Shown here one piece after another: positions 55,088 to 64,000 of a DNA stretch of 64,000 nt (position 1 is the stretch's first letter; each line of letters starts with the position of its first letter). Source of the DNA: Alkalilimnicola sp. S0819 (GTDB lineage Bacteria; Pseudomonadota; Gammaproteobacteria; Nitrococcales; WHIW01). The notes under the pieces are model-generated. The model searched no databases, was not told where the DNA came from, and saw only the letters and a list, made by a program, of their open reading frames with translations. The translations under genes were made by a program, and so were the position numbers. Where the stretch lies: the NCBI RefSeq assembly GCF_009295635.1, contig NZ_WHIW01000010.1, forward strand, positions 1-64,000, read 5' to 3'.

Positions 55088-56178
55088 TGACGAAACGTCG
55101 CGCGGCAGGAACAACGGAATAATCGCGAATGAACAATGCTTGATACGCCCCTGACGAGGCTCCTCGGAATTCAGCACCCAATCCTCTCAGCGCCTATGGC
55201 TCTGGTTGCCGGTGGGCGGCTGGCCGCGGCAGTTTCCCGCGCCGGCGGATTGGGGTTCATCGGCGGAGGATACGGCGACGAAACGTGGCTGGAGCATGAG
55301 CTTGAAGTAGCCGGTGACGCTCCTATCGGTGTCGGATTTATCACATGGAGCTTGAAGTCGAAGCCTCAGCTGCTTGATCGGGCACTGGCCCACCAACCTC
55401 GCGCCCTAATGCTCTCGTTTGGCGAGCTTGCCCCGTTCGCCCAGAGGGTCAAAGATGCGGACTGCGTTCTGCTAGCGCAGGTGCAGAACTTGAAGCAGGC
55501 GGAGGCGGCGGTGGCCGAAGGCGCGGATGTCATCATCGCGCAGGGCACCGAAGCCGGCGGGCACGGTGCAAATCGGGCAACTCTTCCTCTCGTCCCTGCC
55601 ATCGTTGATGCGGTCGGATCGGTTCCAGTTGTCGCCGCTGGAGGGATCGCCGACGGGCGCGGCGTGGCAGCCGTCCTGATGCTCGGCGCCAGTGGCGTGT
55701 TGATGGGCAGCCGCTTCTACGCTACAGAGGAATCTCTTGCTCATCCAGCAGCCAAAGCTGGAGCTGTAGAGGCATCTGGTGATGACACCGTTCGGAGCTC
55801 AGTCTTCGATGTGCTGCGGGGGTTCGACTGGCCGCAGCCGTACACCCTGCGCAGCGTCAGGAACGAGATGACAGAACGCTGGCACGCGGATATGGAAGAC
55901 CTAGAAGATTCCTTGGCCACTGAGCGCCCACGTTTCCAGGCCGCGGTACAAGAGGGAGAGTTCCGGCTCGCCCCGCTTATAGTCGGCGAGGCGGTGGACC
56001 TGATTACGACTGTGCCCAGAGCGCATAAGGTTGTGGAGGATATTGCACATGAGGCTGCCGCTCTTCTCCGGCAAGGGCCACCGGGTATAAACGTCCGGGG
56101 AGCAGCCCAACAATGAGCTAGAGCCCGACCGTTTGAAAGCCGCGCGGCGGCTTTCAAACGGCGGCTCCGCTCAAGCGT
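55082..56178 (+). mobile_element. Integron gene cassette carrying nitronate monooxygenase
   Basis: The stretch between the recombination points (G/TT) of attC 1 and attC 2 forms one cassette of about 1.1 kb with a single gene, whose stop lies within the left core of its own attC. Together with the preceding toxin-antitoxin cassette this is a small cluster of attC sites. No integrase gene lies in the window. Confidence 0.75.
55136..56116 (+). CDS. Nitronate monooxygenase
   Basis: A 326-residue FMN-dependent TIM-barrel enzyme (2-nitropropane dioxygenase family) that oxidises toxic nitronates such as propionate 3-nitronate. Family signatures are LGIQHPILSAPMALVAGG at the N-terminus, DVIIAQGTEAGGHGAN with the catalytic His, and VVAAGGIADGRGVAAVLMLGASGVLMGSRF for flavin phosphate binding. 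It has no convincing ribosome-binding site. Codon use and moderate GC differ from the flanking cob genes, consistent with arrival on a cassette. Promoter activity must come from upstream or from within the cassette. Confidence 0.93.
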   Translation: MLDTPLTRLLGIQHPILSAPMALVAGGRLAAAVSRAGGLGFIGGGYGDETWLEHELEVAGDAPIGVGFITWSLKSKPQLLDRALAHQPRALMLSFGELAPFAQRVKDADCVLLAQVQNLKQAEAAVAEGADVIIAQGTEAGGHGANRATLPLVPAIVDAVGSVPVVAAGGIADGRGVAAVLMLGASGVLMGSRFYATEESLAHPAAKAGAVEASGDDTVRSSVFDVLRGFDWPQPYTLRSVRNEMTERWHADMEDLEDSLATERPRFQAAVQEGEFRLAPLIVGEAVDLITTVPRAHKVVEDIAHEAAALLRQGPPGINVRGAAQQ

Positions 56179-56183
56179 TGGAC
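56105..56183 (+). repeat. attC site 2 (closes the nitronate monooxygenase cassette)
   Basis: The left core GCCCAAC (56105-56111) matches RYYYAAC and the right core GTTGGAC (56177-56183) matches GTTRRRY exactly. The interior forms a long imperfect stem with the perfect inner part CGTTTGAAAGCC/GGCTTTCAAACG and bulged bases on one side. The right end CAAGCGTTGGAC resembles well-known attC ends. Length is 79 bp. Confidence 0.88.
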
Positions 56184-56204
56184 GGACTTGGCACCGACAG
56201 ATGG

Positions 56205-56394
56205 GGTTCCGGGGTGGGTGTGGTCTCGGGCGGCCGTCGATGCAGCCGAGCATCGCAGCCGGAAAGGGATCAGCGAGCAGCTTGTTTGAGCGTAGCGAGT
56301 TTGCTGCTCGCCCCTTTCCGGCGAGAGGCGCAGGGTAGCCCGGCGCAGCCGGGCCAAATCGTGGGCCGCCCGAGACCACACCCACCCCGGAACC
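56205..56394. mobile_element. 190 bp MITE-like element with 31 bp perfect terminal inverted repeats (family C, copy 2)
   Basis: Bases 56205-56235 and 56364-56394 are perfect inverted repeats (outer end GGTTCCGGGGTGGGTG). The core of about 128 bp encodes no protein. A 9 bp direct repeat, GGCACCGAC, occurs at 56190-56198 and 56395-56403 and could be a target duplication, offset by six bases on the left. The core recurs at 37912-38049 in opposite orientation. It lies directly after attC 2. Confidence 0.75.
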
Positions 56395-56479
56395 GGCACC
56401 GACGTTCCAGCCCCTTCCAGTGGCCTCTCGTCTTTCCCCTCTACACCCCGAACGAACGATTCACCGGCACCGGCCCCGT

Positions 56480-57934
56480 CTACCGCTCCAGACCCAGCAA
56501 GGCATCCAACCGCGTCCAGTCCAGGTGCTGTTCCACGCAATCCGCCAGCCGGTCGATATTGGCTTCCCGCAACGCCTGATAATCCAGCTCCTCCACCCGC
56601 GCCAGCCCCGCCCAGCGCAGCAGCGCCTCGCGGGCCGGCGCGGCGTCGAACAGGCCGTGCAGATAGCTGCCGCGGATCTGCTCGTCGGCCGAGCGAGCCC
56701 CTTCCGGTTGCCCCGCCAGCTCCAGCAGCGGCCGGCCAAGCGCCGGGCCCTCGCTGACGCCGCAGTGGATCTCGTAGCCTTCGGCGCGGACCCGCTCCGG
56801 CAGCAGCTCACCCTCCACCCGGCGCAGTTGCTTGTCCGGCGCGAGCCGAGTCTCCATATCCAGCAGCCCCAGCCCCGGGCTGCTACCCGCCGGCCCCTCC
56901 ACGCCCAGCGGGTCGTGCAATTCACGGCCCAACATCTGATAGCCGCCGCAGATCCCCAGCAGCTTGCCGCCGTAGCGCAGGTGGCGCTGTATCGCCGCCT
57001 CCCAGCCCTGCTCGCGCAGCCAGGCCAGATCGGCCCGCACACTCTTGGAGCCGGGCAGCACCATCAGGTCCGCCGGCGGAATGGCCTGGCCCGGGCCGAT
57101 CAGGCGGCAATCCACCTGCGGGTGCAGGCGCAGCGCGTCCAGATCCGTGTGATTGCTGATCCGGGGCAGCGCCGGGCAGATCACCCGCAACTCCCCCGCC
57201 CTCGACTGCACCGCATTGCTCAGACTGTCCTCGGCTTCCAGGTGCAGCCCCTGCAGATAGGGCAGCACCCCCAGCACCGGAATCCCGGTGCGCTCGCTGA
57301 GCCATTCCAGGCCCGGGCGCAGCAGCTCCGGGTCGCCGCGGAAGCGATTGATGACAAAGCCCGCCAGGCGCGCCCGCTCGCTGGCGCTCAACAGCTCCAC
57401 CGTGCCCACCAGGGTGGCGAAGACACCGCCCCGGTCGATGTCCGCCACCAGGATCACCGGACAGTCCACCGCCTCGGCGAAGCCCATATTGGCGATGTCG
57501 TTCTCCCGCAGATTGATCTCCGCCGGGCTGCCCGCGCCCTCGACCACCAGCACCCGGTGGGCCGCCGCCAGCCGGCCGTGGGATTCCAGTACCACCGCCC
57601 GGGCGCGGCGCTTGTAGGCGTGGTAATCGGTGGCCGCCATATTGCCCACGCTGCGCCCCTGCAGGATTACCTGGGCGCCCTGGTCGGTGTTGGGCTTGAG
57701 CAGCACCGGGTTCATGTCGCTGTGGGGCTCCAGCCCGCAGGCCTGGGCCTGCACCGCCTGGGAGCGGCCGATTTCACCGCCATCCACGGTCACCGCGCTG
57801 TTCAGCGCCATGTTCTGGGGCTTGAACGGCGCCACCGAGACGCCCCGTCGGCGTATGGCCCGGCACAGGGCGGTGACCAGGGCGCTCTTGCCGGCATCCG
57901 AGGTGGTGCCTTGGACCATCAGGGTGCGGCTCAT
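56480..57934 (-). CDS. cobQ: Cobyric acid synthase
   Basis: A 484-residue glutamine-dependent amidotransferase adding four amide groups to adenosylcobyrinic acid a,c-diamide. The N-terminal ATP part begins [21 protein letters not shown] and [13 protein letters not shown]. The C-terminal glutaminase domain has the Cys nucleophile in [13 protein letters not shown] and the His in GSYLHGLFD. Start at 57934, overlapping the btuF stop by 4 bp (ATGA). It is the last gene of the minus-strand cob operon, ending next to the MITE-like element. Confidence 0.97.
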   Translation of the reverse strand: MSRTLMVQGTTSDAGKSALVTALCRAIRRRGVSVAPFKPQNMALNSAVTVDGGEIGRSQAVQAQACGLEPHSDMNPVLLKPNTDQGAQVILQGRSVGNMAATDYHAYKRRARAVVLESHGRLAAAHRVLVVEGAGSPAEINLRENDIANMGFAEAVDCPVILVADIDRGGVFATLVGTVELLSASERARLAGFVINRFRGDPELLRPGLEWLSERTGIPVLGVLPYLQGLHLEAEDSLSNAVQSRAGELRVICPALPRISNHTDLDALRLHPQVDCRLIGPGQAIPPADLMVLPGSKSVRADLAWLREQGWEAAIQRHLRYGGKLLGICGGYQMLGRELHDPLGVEGPAGSSPGLGLLDMETRLAPDKQLRRVEGELLPERVRAEGYEIHCGVSEGPALGRPLLELAGQPEGARSADEQIRGSYLHGLFDAAPAREALLRWAGLARVEELDYQALREANIDRLADCVEQHLDWTRLDALLGLER

Positions 57935-58812
57935 GGCTGGCGGGCCTGTTCCAGATGGGCGCAGACGCGTTCGGCGCCTTCCAGGATGCGCGGGCTGTGG
58001 CGCTGCAGCAGGGCCGGCGGTACGAAGTACAGATGCGCCAGGCGTACCGCCTGCAGGTCCTTCCAGCGTGCCCAGTTGTCCAGCCACTCCGGACGCTCAT
58101 CGCCCATGCCGCTGGCGATGATGACCTCCGGGTCCCGGGCCAGCACCGCCTCGACGCTGATGCGCGGTGTCAGACTGGCGGCGTCGGCGAACACGTTGCG
58201 CCCGCCGCACAGGTGGATCACCTGGCTGATCAGGTGCGCATCGTTGACGGTCATCAGCGGCTGGTACCAGACCTGGTAGAACACGCTCAGGGGCGGGCGC
58301 CGGGAATAGCGCTCCCGCAGTCTCTGGTGGCGGGCGCGGAACTCGGCGGCGGCGGTTCGGGCCTGCTCCTCGGTGCCGGCCAGCGTGCCCAGGCGCTCCA
58401 CCGAGCGGGCGATATCGTTCAGGTTCTTCGGTTCGCTGATGTACACCGTGTAGCCCAGGGCCTGCAGCCGCTCGATGGTGCTGGCGCCGTTGCCGCTGTG
58501 CCAGCCCACCACCAGATCCGGCTGCAGCGCCGCCAGGCGTTCGTAATCCACCCGCTTGTAGCTGCCGACCCGGGGTATCTGCTCGGCCTCGGCGGGGTAG
58601 TCGCTGTGGCTCACCGTGCCCACCAGATACTCCCCGGCCCCGGCGGTATAGAGGATTTCGGTGGCGTGGGGGGCGAGGCTGACGATGCGCCGAGCAGGAG
58701 ACTGCAGGCTCACGGTGCGACCGCGATCGTCCTCCACTCGCAGCGGCGTATCGGCCGCGGCCGATACGCCGAGCGTGCTCAGCAACAGGATGGCGAGCAG
58801 GGTGCGCATCAT
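57931..58812 (-). CDS. btuF: Cobalamin/cobinamide ABC transporter substrate-binding protein
   Basis: A 293-residue periplasmic binding protein with a signal peptide ([20 protein letters not shown]) and the BtuF fold: [35 protein letters not shown] and [20 protein letters not shown]. No btuC or btuD is adjacent, so the permease is elsewhere. It is inserted between cobD and cobQ, overlapping both by 4 bp, so uptake of corrinoids for salvage is made with de novo synthesis. Confidence 0.9.
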   Translation of the reverse strand: MMRTLLAILLLSTLGVSAAADTPLRVEDDRGRTVSLQSPARRIVSLAPHATEILYTAGAGEYLVGTVSHSDYPAEAEQIPRVGSYKRVDYERLAALQPDLVVGWHSGNGASTIERLQALGYTVYISEPKNLNDIARSVERLGTLAGTEEQARTAAAEFRARHQRLRERYSRRPPLSVFYQVWYQPLMTVNDAHLISQVIHLCGGRNVFADAASLTPRISVEAVLARDPEVIIASGMGDERPEWLDNWARWKDLQAVRLAHLYFVPPALLQRHSPRILEGAERVCAHLEQARQP

Positions 58813-59786
58813 GGTGTGATCGTCCTCAGGTGCCGGGTCAGGCGTTGCCAGTCCGCCCCGGTGCCGGGCAGGCCGAAGCGCAGCGCGGCGGGTTGGGTAA
58901 AACAGCGCAGCAGTATGCCGGCGCGGGCGTGGTGCTCGGCCAGCCGGGCGGCGTCCTCGTGGGGTACGTAGGCGAACAGCGGCGTGCTGCCGGCGCAGGC
59001 CAGGCCGGCCTCTTCCAGCAGGGTGCGCAGGCGTTGGCTGTCAGCGAGCAGGCGCTGGCGGGTGGCGTGTTGCCAGTCCCGGTCCGCCAGTGCGGCCCGC
59101 GCCGCGACCCGGGCGGGGCCGCTCACCGGCCAGGGCCCCAGCAGGCGCTGCAGTGCGCTCAGCAAGGGCGGGGCGGCGAGCACGAAACCCACCCGGGCGC
59201 CCGCCAGGCCGAAGAACTTGCCCAGGGAGCGCAGCACGATCAGCCCTTCGTGGTGGCTATCCGCCGCCAGGCTGTGCTCGGGCCGGACATCGGCGAAGGC
59301 CTCGTCCACCACCAGCCAGCCGCCCCGGGCGGCCAGTTGCCGCTGCCAGCTCAGCAGCTTCTCGCGCGGGTACTGACGGGCGGTGGGGTTGTCCGGGTTG
59401 ACCAATACCAGCACGTCCAGCCAGGGCGGCAGTTCCTCGTCGCCGTCCGGGCGGACGATGCGATGCCCGGCGGCCCGCCAGGCCGCCTCGTGCTCGGCAT
59501 AGCTGCCCGCGGCGATGGCCACCGCGCCGGGCTTTCGCAGCCGGGGCAGGGCCTGGATGGCCGCCTGGCTGCCGGCGACGGTCAGCAGCGAGCGGGCACC
59601 GTAATAGTCCCGGGCCGCCTCCTCCAGGCCATCTTCCAGTTCCGGCAGGCGCTGCCAGCTGGCGGCGGTGATGGGCGGCACCGGGTAGGCCAGCGGGTTG
59701 AGTCCGGTGGACAGATCCAGCCAGTCCTCATAGGGAATGCCGTAGTGCCGGGCGGCGGCCCGAACGCGGCCTCCGTGCTCAAGCAT
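58809..59786 (-). CDS. cobD: Threonine-phosphate decarboxylase
   Basis: A 325-residue PLP enzyme making (R)-1-amino-2-propanol O-phosphate, the linker of the nucleotide loop. Family traits are [12 protein letters not shown] near the N-terminus, [41 protein letters not shown] and the PLP-binding lysine in [16 protein letters not shown]. Start at 59786 ([16 protein letters not shown]), overlapping the cbiB stop by 8 bp. The product is used by CbiB. Confidence 0.95.
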   Translation of the reverse strand: MLEHGGRVRAAARHYGIPYEDWLDLSTGLNPLAYPVPPITAASWQRLPELEDGLEEAARDYYGARSLLTVAGSQAAIQALPRLRKPGAVAIAAGSYAEHEAAWRAAGHRIVRPDGDEELPPWLDVLVLVNPDNPTARQYPREKLLSWQRQLAARGGWLVVDEAFADVRPEHSLAADSHHEGLIVLRSLGKFFGLAGARVGFVLAAPPLLSALQRLLGPWPVSGPARVAARAALADRDWQHATRQRLLADSQRLRTLLEEAGLACAGSTPLFAYVPHEDAARLAEHHARAGILLRCFTQPAALRFGLPGTGADWQRLTRHLRTITP

Positions 59787-60705
59787 GCGCCACCCCCAGT
59801 TGCACCAGCAGAAACACCAGCGCCAGCGCCAGCCATAGCCAGAGGCTACGTTGCAGCAGGCCCAGGGCGGCGGTGATGGTGTCCGCATCGGCGGTCGGCC
59901 CCGCGCCCAGCCGGGGGCGCTCCCGCTCGACGCCATGGTAACGGGTCGGGCCGCCCAGGCTCACGCCCAGGGCGCCGGCGCCGGCGGCCATTACCGGGCC
60001 GGCATTGGGACTGTCCCAGTGGGCGGCCTGGGTGCGCCAGCAGCGCAGGGCGGTGGCGGTGTGTCCCACCAGGGCGTAGCTCAACGCGGTGAGGCGCGCC
60101 GGCAACAGATTGAGCAGATCATCCAGTCGGGCGGCGGCCCAGCCGAAGTGGCGGTAGCGGGCCGTGCGGTAGCCCCACATGGCATCCAGGGTGTTGGCCA
60201 GCCGGTAGGCCACGACACCGGGGGCGCCGGCGACCAGGAACCAGAACAGCGCGCCGAACACCGCATCGCTGCCGTTCTCCAGCAAGGATTCGGTGGTGGC
60301 CGTCGCCGCGCCGGTGGCGTCCAGCGCCTCGCTGTCGCGACTGACCAGCAGGCCCGCCGCCGCCCGCGCCGCCGGCAGGTCGCCGGCCTGCAGCGCATCA
60401 CGCACCCGTCGGCCATGCTCGGCCAGGCTGGCGCCGCCGATGCACAGATAAAGCAGCAGCACCGAGCACAGCGGGCCCCAGGTCTCCAGGCGGCTCAGGG
60501 TCGCCGCCAGCACCGTTGCCGGCAGCACCGCCAGCAGCCAGGCCAGCAGGCCGAACAGGCGGGCGGTGTAACGCCCCGACGCACGATTGCAGAGCCGCTC
60601 CAGGGCCTGCGCCAGTCGGCCGAAAGCCACCAGCGGGTGGCCCCGGCGGGGTTCACCCAGCCAGTAGTCCAGCACCACGGCGAGCAGCAGGGCGATGACG
60701 TTCAT
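59779..60705 (-). CDS. cbiB: Adenosylcobinamide-phosphate synthase
   Basis: A 308-residue inner-membrane enzyme attaching aminopropanol phosphate to cobyric acid. It starts [36 protein letters not shown] and has [41 protein letters not shown], both diagnostic, with about five hydrophobic segments. It overlaps bluB by 4 bp upstream and cobD by 8 bp downstream, in a tightly packed operon. Confidence 0.96.
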   Translation of the reverse strand: MNVIALLLAVVLDYWLGEPRRGHPLVAFGRLAQALERLCNRASGRYTARLFGLLAWLLAVLPATVLAATLSRLETWGPLCSVLLLYLCIGGASLAEHGRRVRDALQAGDLPAARAAAGLLVSRDSEALDATGAATATTESLLENGSDAVFGALFWFLVAGAPGVVAYRLANTLDAMWGYRTARYRHFGWAAARLDDLLNLLPARLTALSYALVGHTATALRCWRTQAAHWDSPNAGPVMAAGAGALGVSLGGPTRYHGVERERPRLGAGPTADADTITAALGLLQRSLWLWLALALVFLLVQLGVAHA

Positions 60706-61364
60706 GGCCAGGCCTGCTCGCCCCAGCGGTTCTGGTAGAGGAACTCCGACAGGGGCCGGGCTTTCGTCCAGTTCTCCTGCTCCAGCATGGGGCGGGCGTA
60801 GAAGGCTTCTACATGCCCCAGGCAGAGGATGGCGACGGGTTTGGCCCCCGCTGGCATGGCCAGCAGGCGGGCCACCTCGGTGGGTTCGAACAGCGACACC
60901 CAGCCCATGCCCAGGCCCTCGGCCCGGGCCGCCAGCCAGAGGTTCTGGATGGCGCAGGACACCGAAGCCAGGTCCATCTCCGGCAGGGTGCGCCGACCGA
61001 AGACGTGCTGCTCGCGACCGTCCATCAGCGCCGCCACCAGCAGTTCACCGCACTCCCGTATGCCCTCCACCTTCAGCCGCATGAACTCGGCGCCCCGCTC
61101 GCCCAACGCCTCGGCGGTGCGTCGGCGTTCAGCCTCGGCCTGCTGGTGCAGGGCCTGGCGCAGGGCCGGATCGGTGATCCGCAGCAGCCGCCAGGGCTGC
61201 ATCAGCCCGACGCTGGGGGCGCAGTGGGCGGCCTCCAGCACCCGGGCCAGCAGGTCCGGATCCACCGGGTCGGGCAGGAAGTGGCGCATGTCGCGGCGCT
61301 CGCGGATCGCTCGGTACACTGCCTGCTGCTCCGCTGGGTCGAAAGCATGGGGCAGCGCGCTCAC
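60702..61364 (-). CDS. bluB: 5,6-dimethylbenzimidazole synthase
   Basis: A 220-residue nitroreductase-fold enzyme that breaks FMNH2 with oxygen to form DMB, the lower ligand of B12. Features are [47 protein letters not shown] and [18 protein letters not shown]. Its presence shows that the host makes true cobalamin under oxic conditions. It overlaps cobO and cbiB by 4 bp each. Confidence 0.95.
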   Translation of the reverse strand: MSALPHAFDPAEQQAVYRAIRERRDMRHFLPDPVDPDLLARVLEAAHCAPSVGLMQPWRLLRITDPALRQALHQQAEAERRRTAEALGERGAEFMRLKVEGIRECGELLVAALMDGREQHVFGRRTLPEMDLASVSCAIQNLWLAARAEGLGMGWVSLFEPTEVARLLAMPAGAKPVAILCLGHVEAFYARPMLEQENWTKARPLSEFLYQNRWGEQAWP

Positions 61365-61963
61365 AGCTCGACGCCTCGCTGGGCCTTGATACCCGCCTTG
61401 AAGGCATGCTTGTCCATGCGCATGAAGGTCACGGTGTCGGCCGCCTCCAGCAGGCCCTCGGGGGCATGGCGGCCGGTGATGACCACGTGTTGCATGGGCG
61501 GGCGCGCGGCCAGGGCCTCCAACACCGCGTCCAGCGCTACGTACTCCTTTTTCAGGGCGATGTTCAGCTCATCCAGCAGCACCAGCCCGTAGCGCTCGTC
61601 GGCGAGCATGCGCGCGGACTGTTCCCAGGCGGCCTGGGCCGCGGCCACATCCCGTTCCCGGTCCTGGGTCTCCCAGGTGAAGCCTTCGCCCATGACGTGG
61701 TAGTCCACCGTGTCGAACTGGCGGAAGAAGCTCTCCTCGCCGGTGCTGAACGCACCCTTGATGAACTGCACCACGCCGACCCGCATGCCGTGACCCAGGG
61801 CTCGGGCCACCATGCCGAAGCCGGCGGTGCTCTTGCCCTTGCCGTTGCCGGTGTTCACCAGCAGTACCCCCTGCTCGCGGGTGGCCTTGCTGATGCGGGC
61901 GTCGACGATGCGCTTCTTGCGGGCGGCGGCCCGCCGGTATTTTTCCTGCTCAGTCTCGCTCAT
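61361..61963 (-). CDS. cobO: Cob(I)yrinic acid a,c-diamide adenosyltransferase
   Basis: A 200-residue enzyme adding the adenosyl group to the cobalt of corrinoids (BtuR/CobA family). The P-loop GNGKGKST lies at 39-46, followed by FGMVARALGHGMRVGVVQFIKG and LVLLDELNIALKKEYV (Walker B). Start at 61963, overlapping the DUF2149 gene by 14 bp. Confidence 0.96.
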   Translation of the reverse strand: MSETEQEKYRRAAARKKRIVDARISKATREQGVLLVNTGNGKGKSTAGFGMVARALGHGMRVGVVQFIKGAFSTGEESFFRQFDTVDYHVMGEGFTWETQDRERDVAAAQAAWEQSARMLADERYGLVLLDELNIALKKEYVALDAVLEALAARPPMQHVVITGRHAPEGLLEAADTVTFMRMDKHAFKAGIKAQRGVEL

Positions 61964-62267
61964 GCTCGCCTCCGTTCTCTCCGATAAGGATCAGCTTGCC
62001 CGTGCGCGGGTCGCGATAGACCCGGCCCAGGGATTCGTAGCCTTCGCCGCCTCGGCCCATGCCCGCGGGCAGCTCGGGAAGCTCCCGGCCTTCCTCCAGC
62101 ACCTGAGCCCGGCGCTGCATGTGCTGGTCCAGCATCTCGCTGCTGGCGAACAGCGCGGCGATCAGGCCGCAGGCGAACACCAGCATGATGTCCACCAGAT
62201 TGGCCAGCGGCCCCAGGGGCTCCTCGGCCTGGGCGTCGAAGCGGCTGGCGGTGAGTCGCCGGCTCAT
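61950..62267 (-). CDS. DUF2149 membrane protein associated with cobN
   Basis: A 105-residue protein with one membrane helix at about 22-42 (ANLVDIMLVFACGLIAALFA) and a soluble C-terminal part with VYRDPRTGKLILIGE. Placement and topology recall ExbD/TolR (short N-terminus, one helix, periplasmic tail). It overlaps the ExbB-like gene by 4 bp. DUF2149 genes are often found next to cobN and ExbB-like genes in bacteria and archaea. A role as the second stator subunit that energises the CobN chelatase or metal uptake is inference. Confidence 0.85.
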   Translation of the reverse strand: MSRRLTASRFDAQAEEPLGPLANLVDIMLVFACGLIAALFASSEMLDQHMQRRAQVLEEGRELPELPAGMGRGGEGYESLGRVYRDPRTGKLILIGENGGEHERD

Positions 62268-62722
62268 GACGCCGCCTGCGCCGGGGTGCTTTCCAGGCGG
62301 TCCAGCACGTTGTCGTACCAGCGCCGGCGCAGGCGGCCGAGGACGAAGCCGACGATGCCCACCAGCAGGCCCAGCACCGTGGTGTCGAAGGCCACGGTCA
62401 CCGCCTGGGCGAGTATTTCCAGCTCCCCGCGGCCCAGCGCCGCCAGCCCCGGCCCCAAGGGGATCAGCGTGCCCATCAGCCCGAGCATGGGGCCGACCCG
62501 GGCGAGCAGGTCGGCCCGCTCGATGCGCCGCCGGCCCAGGGCGGCCACTGCCTCCGTCGGGGTGCCCCGGTGCAGCCGGGGCAGGGCGTGGAAGCGCTCG
62601 GCCAGGGCATTGCCGCATTCCCAGATGGCGGCGGCGACCACGCCGATCAGCATGATCAGCACGGGCACCAGCAGCCAGCCGACGAACTGGTGGGTGAGTC
62701 CGGTGAGCAGATTATCGAACAT
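62264..62722 (-). CDS. MotA/TolQ/ExbB-family proton channel protein
   Basis: A 152-residue membrane protein with three hydrophobic segments: VGWLLVPVLIMLIGVVAAAIWECG, VGPMLGLMGTLIPLGPGLAALG and AVTVAFDTTVLGLLVGIVGFVLGRL. The last two match the conserved ExbB/TolQ/MotA core (P-x-LGLMGT, FDTTVLGLLVG). It overlaps cobN by 11 bp and the DUF2149 gene by 4 bp. Together they look like an ion-driven module devoted to CobN. Confidence 0.9.
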   Translation of the reverse strand: MFDNLLTGLTHQFVGWLLVPVLIMLIGVVAAAIWECGNALAERFHALPRLHRGTPTEAVAALGRRRIERADLLARVGPMLGLMGTLIPLGPGLAALGRGELEILAQAVTVAFDTTVLGLLVGIVGFVLGRLRRRWYDNVLDRLESTPAQAAS

Positions 62723-64000
62723 GGCTCGGTCTCCGCATGCCCTGAATGATGCCGCCGATCAGTAGCACGACGACGCCGGCCAGCAAGCTCCACAGCTGCC
62801 AGGGCAGCGACGCCTGTTGCTGTTGCTGCTGCTGCCGGTCGGTGTCGCTGTCGGCCGGTTCAGCCCGGGCCGCCCGGGCCTCCTCGGCTGGCTCGGCCGC
62901 AGCGGCTTCCGCCCGCAGCTCGGTGATGCGGCTGGGGTCGGTGAGCGGTTCGGCCTGGCTCGGGCCCCGGGCGGCCGCCAGTTCGGCCTGGAAGCGTGCT
63001 CGCAGGGCCTCGTCCAGCCGCGGCTGTATCCACTCCAGCATCGGGTGGTCCGGGCGGGTGTGGCCGCTGCCCGGCAGGCCGTGCGCCACCACCAGTTCGG
63101 CGAAATCCTGGGCCACCTGGTCCAGGTCCGCCGGGTCCGCTTCCCAGTAGCCCTTGTGGGCGGCCACCAGCAGGATGGCCTGCATATTGGCCTTGACGTG
63201 GACGTTGCGGCCTTCGGCGAGGAACTCGTCCAGGCCCAGCTCGTGGCCGTCGTCCAGGTAGACCCGCTTGACCTCGTCCCAGGCCCAACTCTTGATGATG
63301 TCCGGGTTGGTCACCTGCCAGCCCCAGAGATATTCCAGGAACTCGCTGCCCATGGTGCGAGCGCCGGCGTAGCCGTGGTGCATCAGCGGCTCCAGCCAGG
63401 CGGGGTTGAGGAAGCGGCCCCGCAGCTCCTGCAGCAGGGCGGTTTCCAGCCGCTCGATATGGGCATCGTCGGCGTTGGCATGCTGGATCACCCGGCCCTG
63501 GGGCGGCTTGCCGGCCACGGTCTCCACGGCCAGGCTGAGGCCGCCGAGATAATCGAAGGCGTCGTTGTTGTCCAGCAGGCCGTAGAGGTTGCTGGCCCGG
63601 CCCAGATAGGTGTGGCGGACCTGCGCCAGGCCCCGGCGGAAGCTGTCGTGGGCGGCGCTGCCGGTGTGGGAGACGCCGTAGGCATGGCCCATGCGCTGCA
63701 GATAGGCATCGGCCACCTCGGAGCGGTCCTGCCAGGCGCCGGAGCGTTCCACCAGCCGGTTGACCCCGGCGCCGTAGGCCCCCGGCGCGTCGCCGAAGAT
63801 GCGCAGGGCCGCATCCGGGCCGGCTTGTTCGGCTTTCTCGCCGCTGGCCAGGCGGGCCCGGGTGTCGGCGACCCAATGGGCGGCCACCCGGTTCTCCTCC
63901 AGCGATTCCGCCCCCGGGGCGCGCAGCTCGCCCAGTTGGGCGAGGGTCGCTTCCAGGGCCAGGGTCAGCTCCGGGTGCTGCCGGACGATGGTCCGGCTGG
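62712..64000 (-). CDS. cobN: Aerobic cobaltochelatase subunit CobN (5' part outside window)
   Basis: This is the C-terminal part of the large ATP-dependent subunit that inserts cobalt into hydrogenobyrinic acid a,c-diamide. Conserved segments include RIFGDAPGAYGAGVNRLVE, YGVSHTGSAAHDSFRRGLAQVRHTYLGRASNLYG, DNNDAFDYLGGLSLA, GYAGARTMGSEFLEYLWGWQVTNPDIIKSWAWDEV and DDGHELGLDEFL. After the chelatase fold comes an Ala/Glu-rich tail, seven consecutive Gln residues, and a predicted membrane helix (LWSLLAGVVVLLIGGIIQGM). The protein is therefore likely membrane-attached, next to its ExbB-like partner. The frame stays open to the window end. Confidence 0.96.
   Translation of the reverse strand, partial: SRTIVRQHPELTLALEATLAQLGELRAPGAESLEENRVAAHWVADTRARLASGEKAEQAGPDAALRIFGDAPGAYGAGVNRLVERSGAWQDRSEVADAYLQRMGHAYGVSHTGSAAHDSFRRGLAQVRHTYLGRASNLYGLLDNNDAFDYLGGLSLAVETVAGKPPQGRVIQHANADDAHIERLETALLQELRGRFLNPAWLEPLMHHGYAGARTMGSEFLEYLWGWQVTNPDIIKSWAWDEVKRVYLDDGHELGLDEFLAEGRNVHVKANMQAILLVAAHKGYWEADPADLDQVAQDFAELVVAHGLPGSGHTRPDHPMLEWIQPRLDEALRARFQAELAAARGPSQAEPLTDPSRITELRAEAAAAEPAEEARAARAEPADSDTDRQQQQQQQASLPWQLWSLLAGVVVLLIGGIIQGMRRPSHVR

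Overview
This 64 kb, GC-rich window looks chromosomal and comes from an aerobic, motile, aromatic-degrading gammaproteobacterium. The evidence is the proteobacterial dmp/nba-type catabolic genes, TRAP transporters, chemoreceptors (one with a clear FliA/sigma-28 promoter), the aerobic cobalamin route (cobN, bluB, cobO) and REP-like intergenic repeats of gammaproteobacterial type. I cannot name the genus.

Region 1 (about 1-30.5 kb) is a catabolic island for meta-cleavage of aromatic rings. It starts inside a catechol 2,3-dioxygenase gene whose near-identical partner lies exactly 10.5 kb downstream. Between the two copies are a damaged-looking porin, a MarR regulator with a cytoplasmic sulfatase, a TAXI-TRAP uptake system with an ABM-domain membrane protein, and a chemoreceptor. 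Then follow ferredoxin (dmpQ), C23O (dmpB), an MFS permease, hydroxymuconic semialdehyde hydrolase (dmpD) and a ketopantoate-reductase-like protein. A second operon holds 2-aminomuconate deaminase, 3-hydroxyanthranilate dioxygenase, ACMS decarboxylase, a DctPQM TRAP system and a metallo-beta-lactamase-fold protein. An LrgAB-like pair and LysR/GntR regulators separate this from the lower operon: HbpS-like protein, semialdehyde dehydrogenase, dmpE, dmpF, dmpG, dmpH, dmpI. Catechol and 3-hydroxyanthranilate degradation therefore converge on one lower pathway to pyruvate and acetyl-CoA. No gene that makes catechol or 3-hydroxyanthranilate is visible here. A DsbA-fold isomerase and a GST close the region.

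Region 2 (about 30.5-51.3 kb) is mostly core metabolism and maintenance: pyrE, ppc, an isocitrate dehydrogenase fused to a CBS-domain pair, an acetyl-CoA acetyltransferase, xthA, a second chemoreceptor, glutaredoxin and trxB, an AmpG-like permease, a Rieske protein, a Sel1 protein, a K+ channel with RCK domains, a membrane-anchored response regulator, endonuclease V and small conserved proteins. Its intergenic spaces carry at least three families of inverted or dispersed repeats.

Region 3 (about 51.3-64 kb) is cobalamin biosynthesis: cobU-cobT-cobC-cobS on the plus strand, converging on cobQ-btuF-cobD-cbiB-bluB-cobO plus DUF2149, an ExbB/MotA-like protein and cobN (cut by the window end) on the minus strand. 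Exactly at the convergence point sit two integron-type gene cassettes, a Phd/RelE-ParE toxin-antitoxin pair and a nitronate monooxygenase, each ending in a recognisable attC site. They are followed by a 190 bp MITE-like element. No integron integrase is visible in the window.
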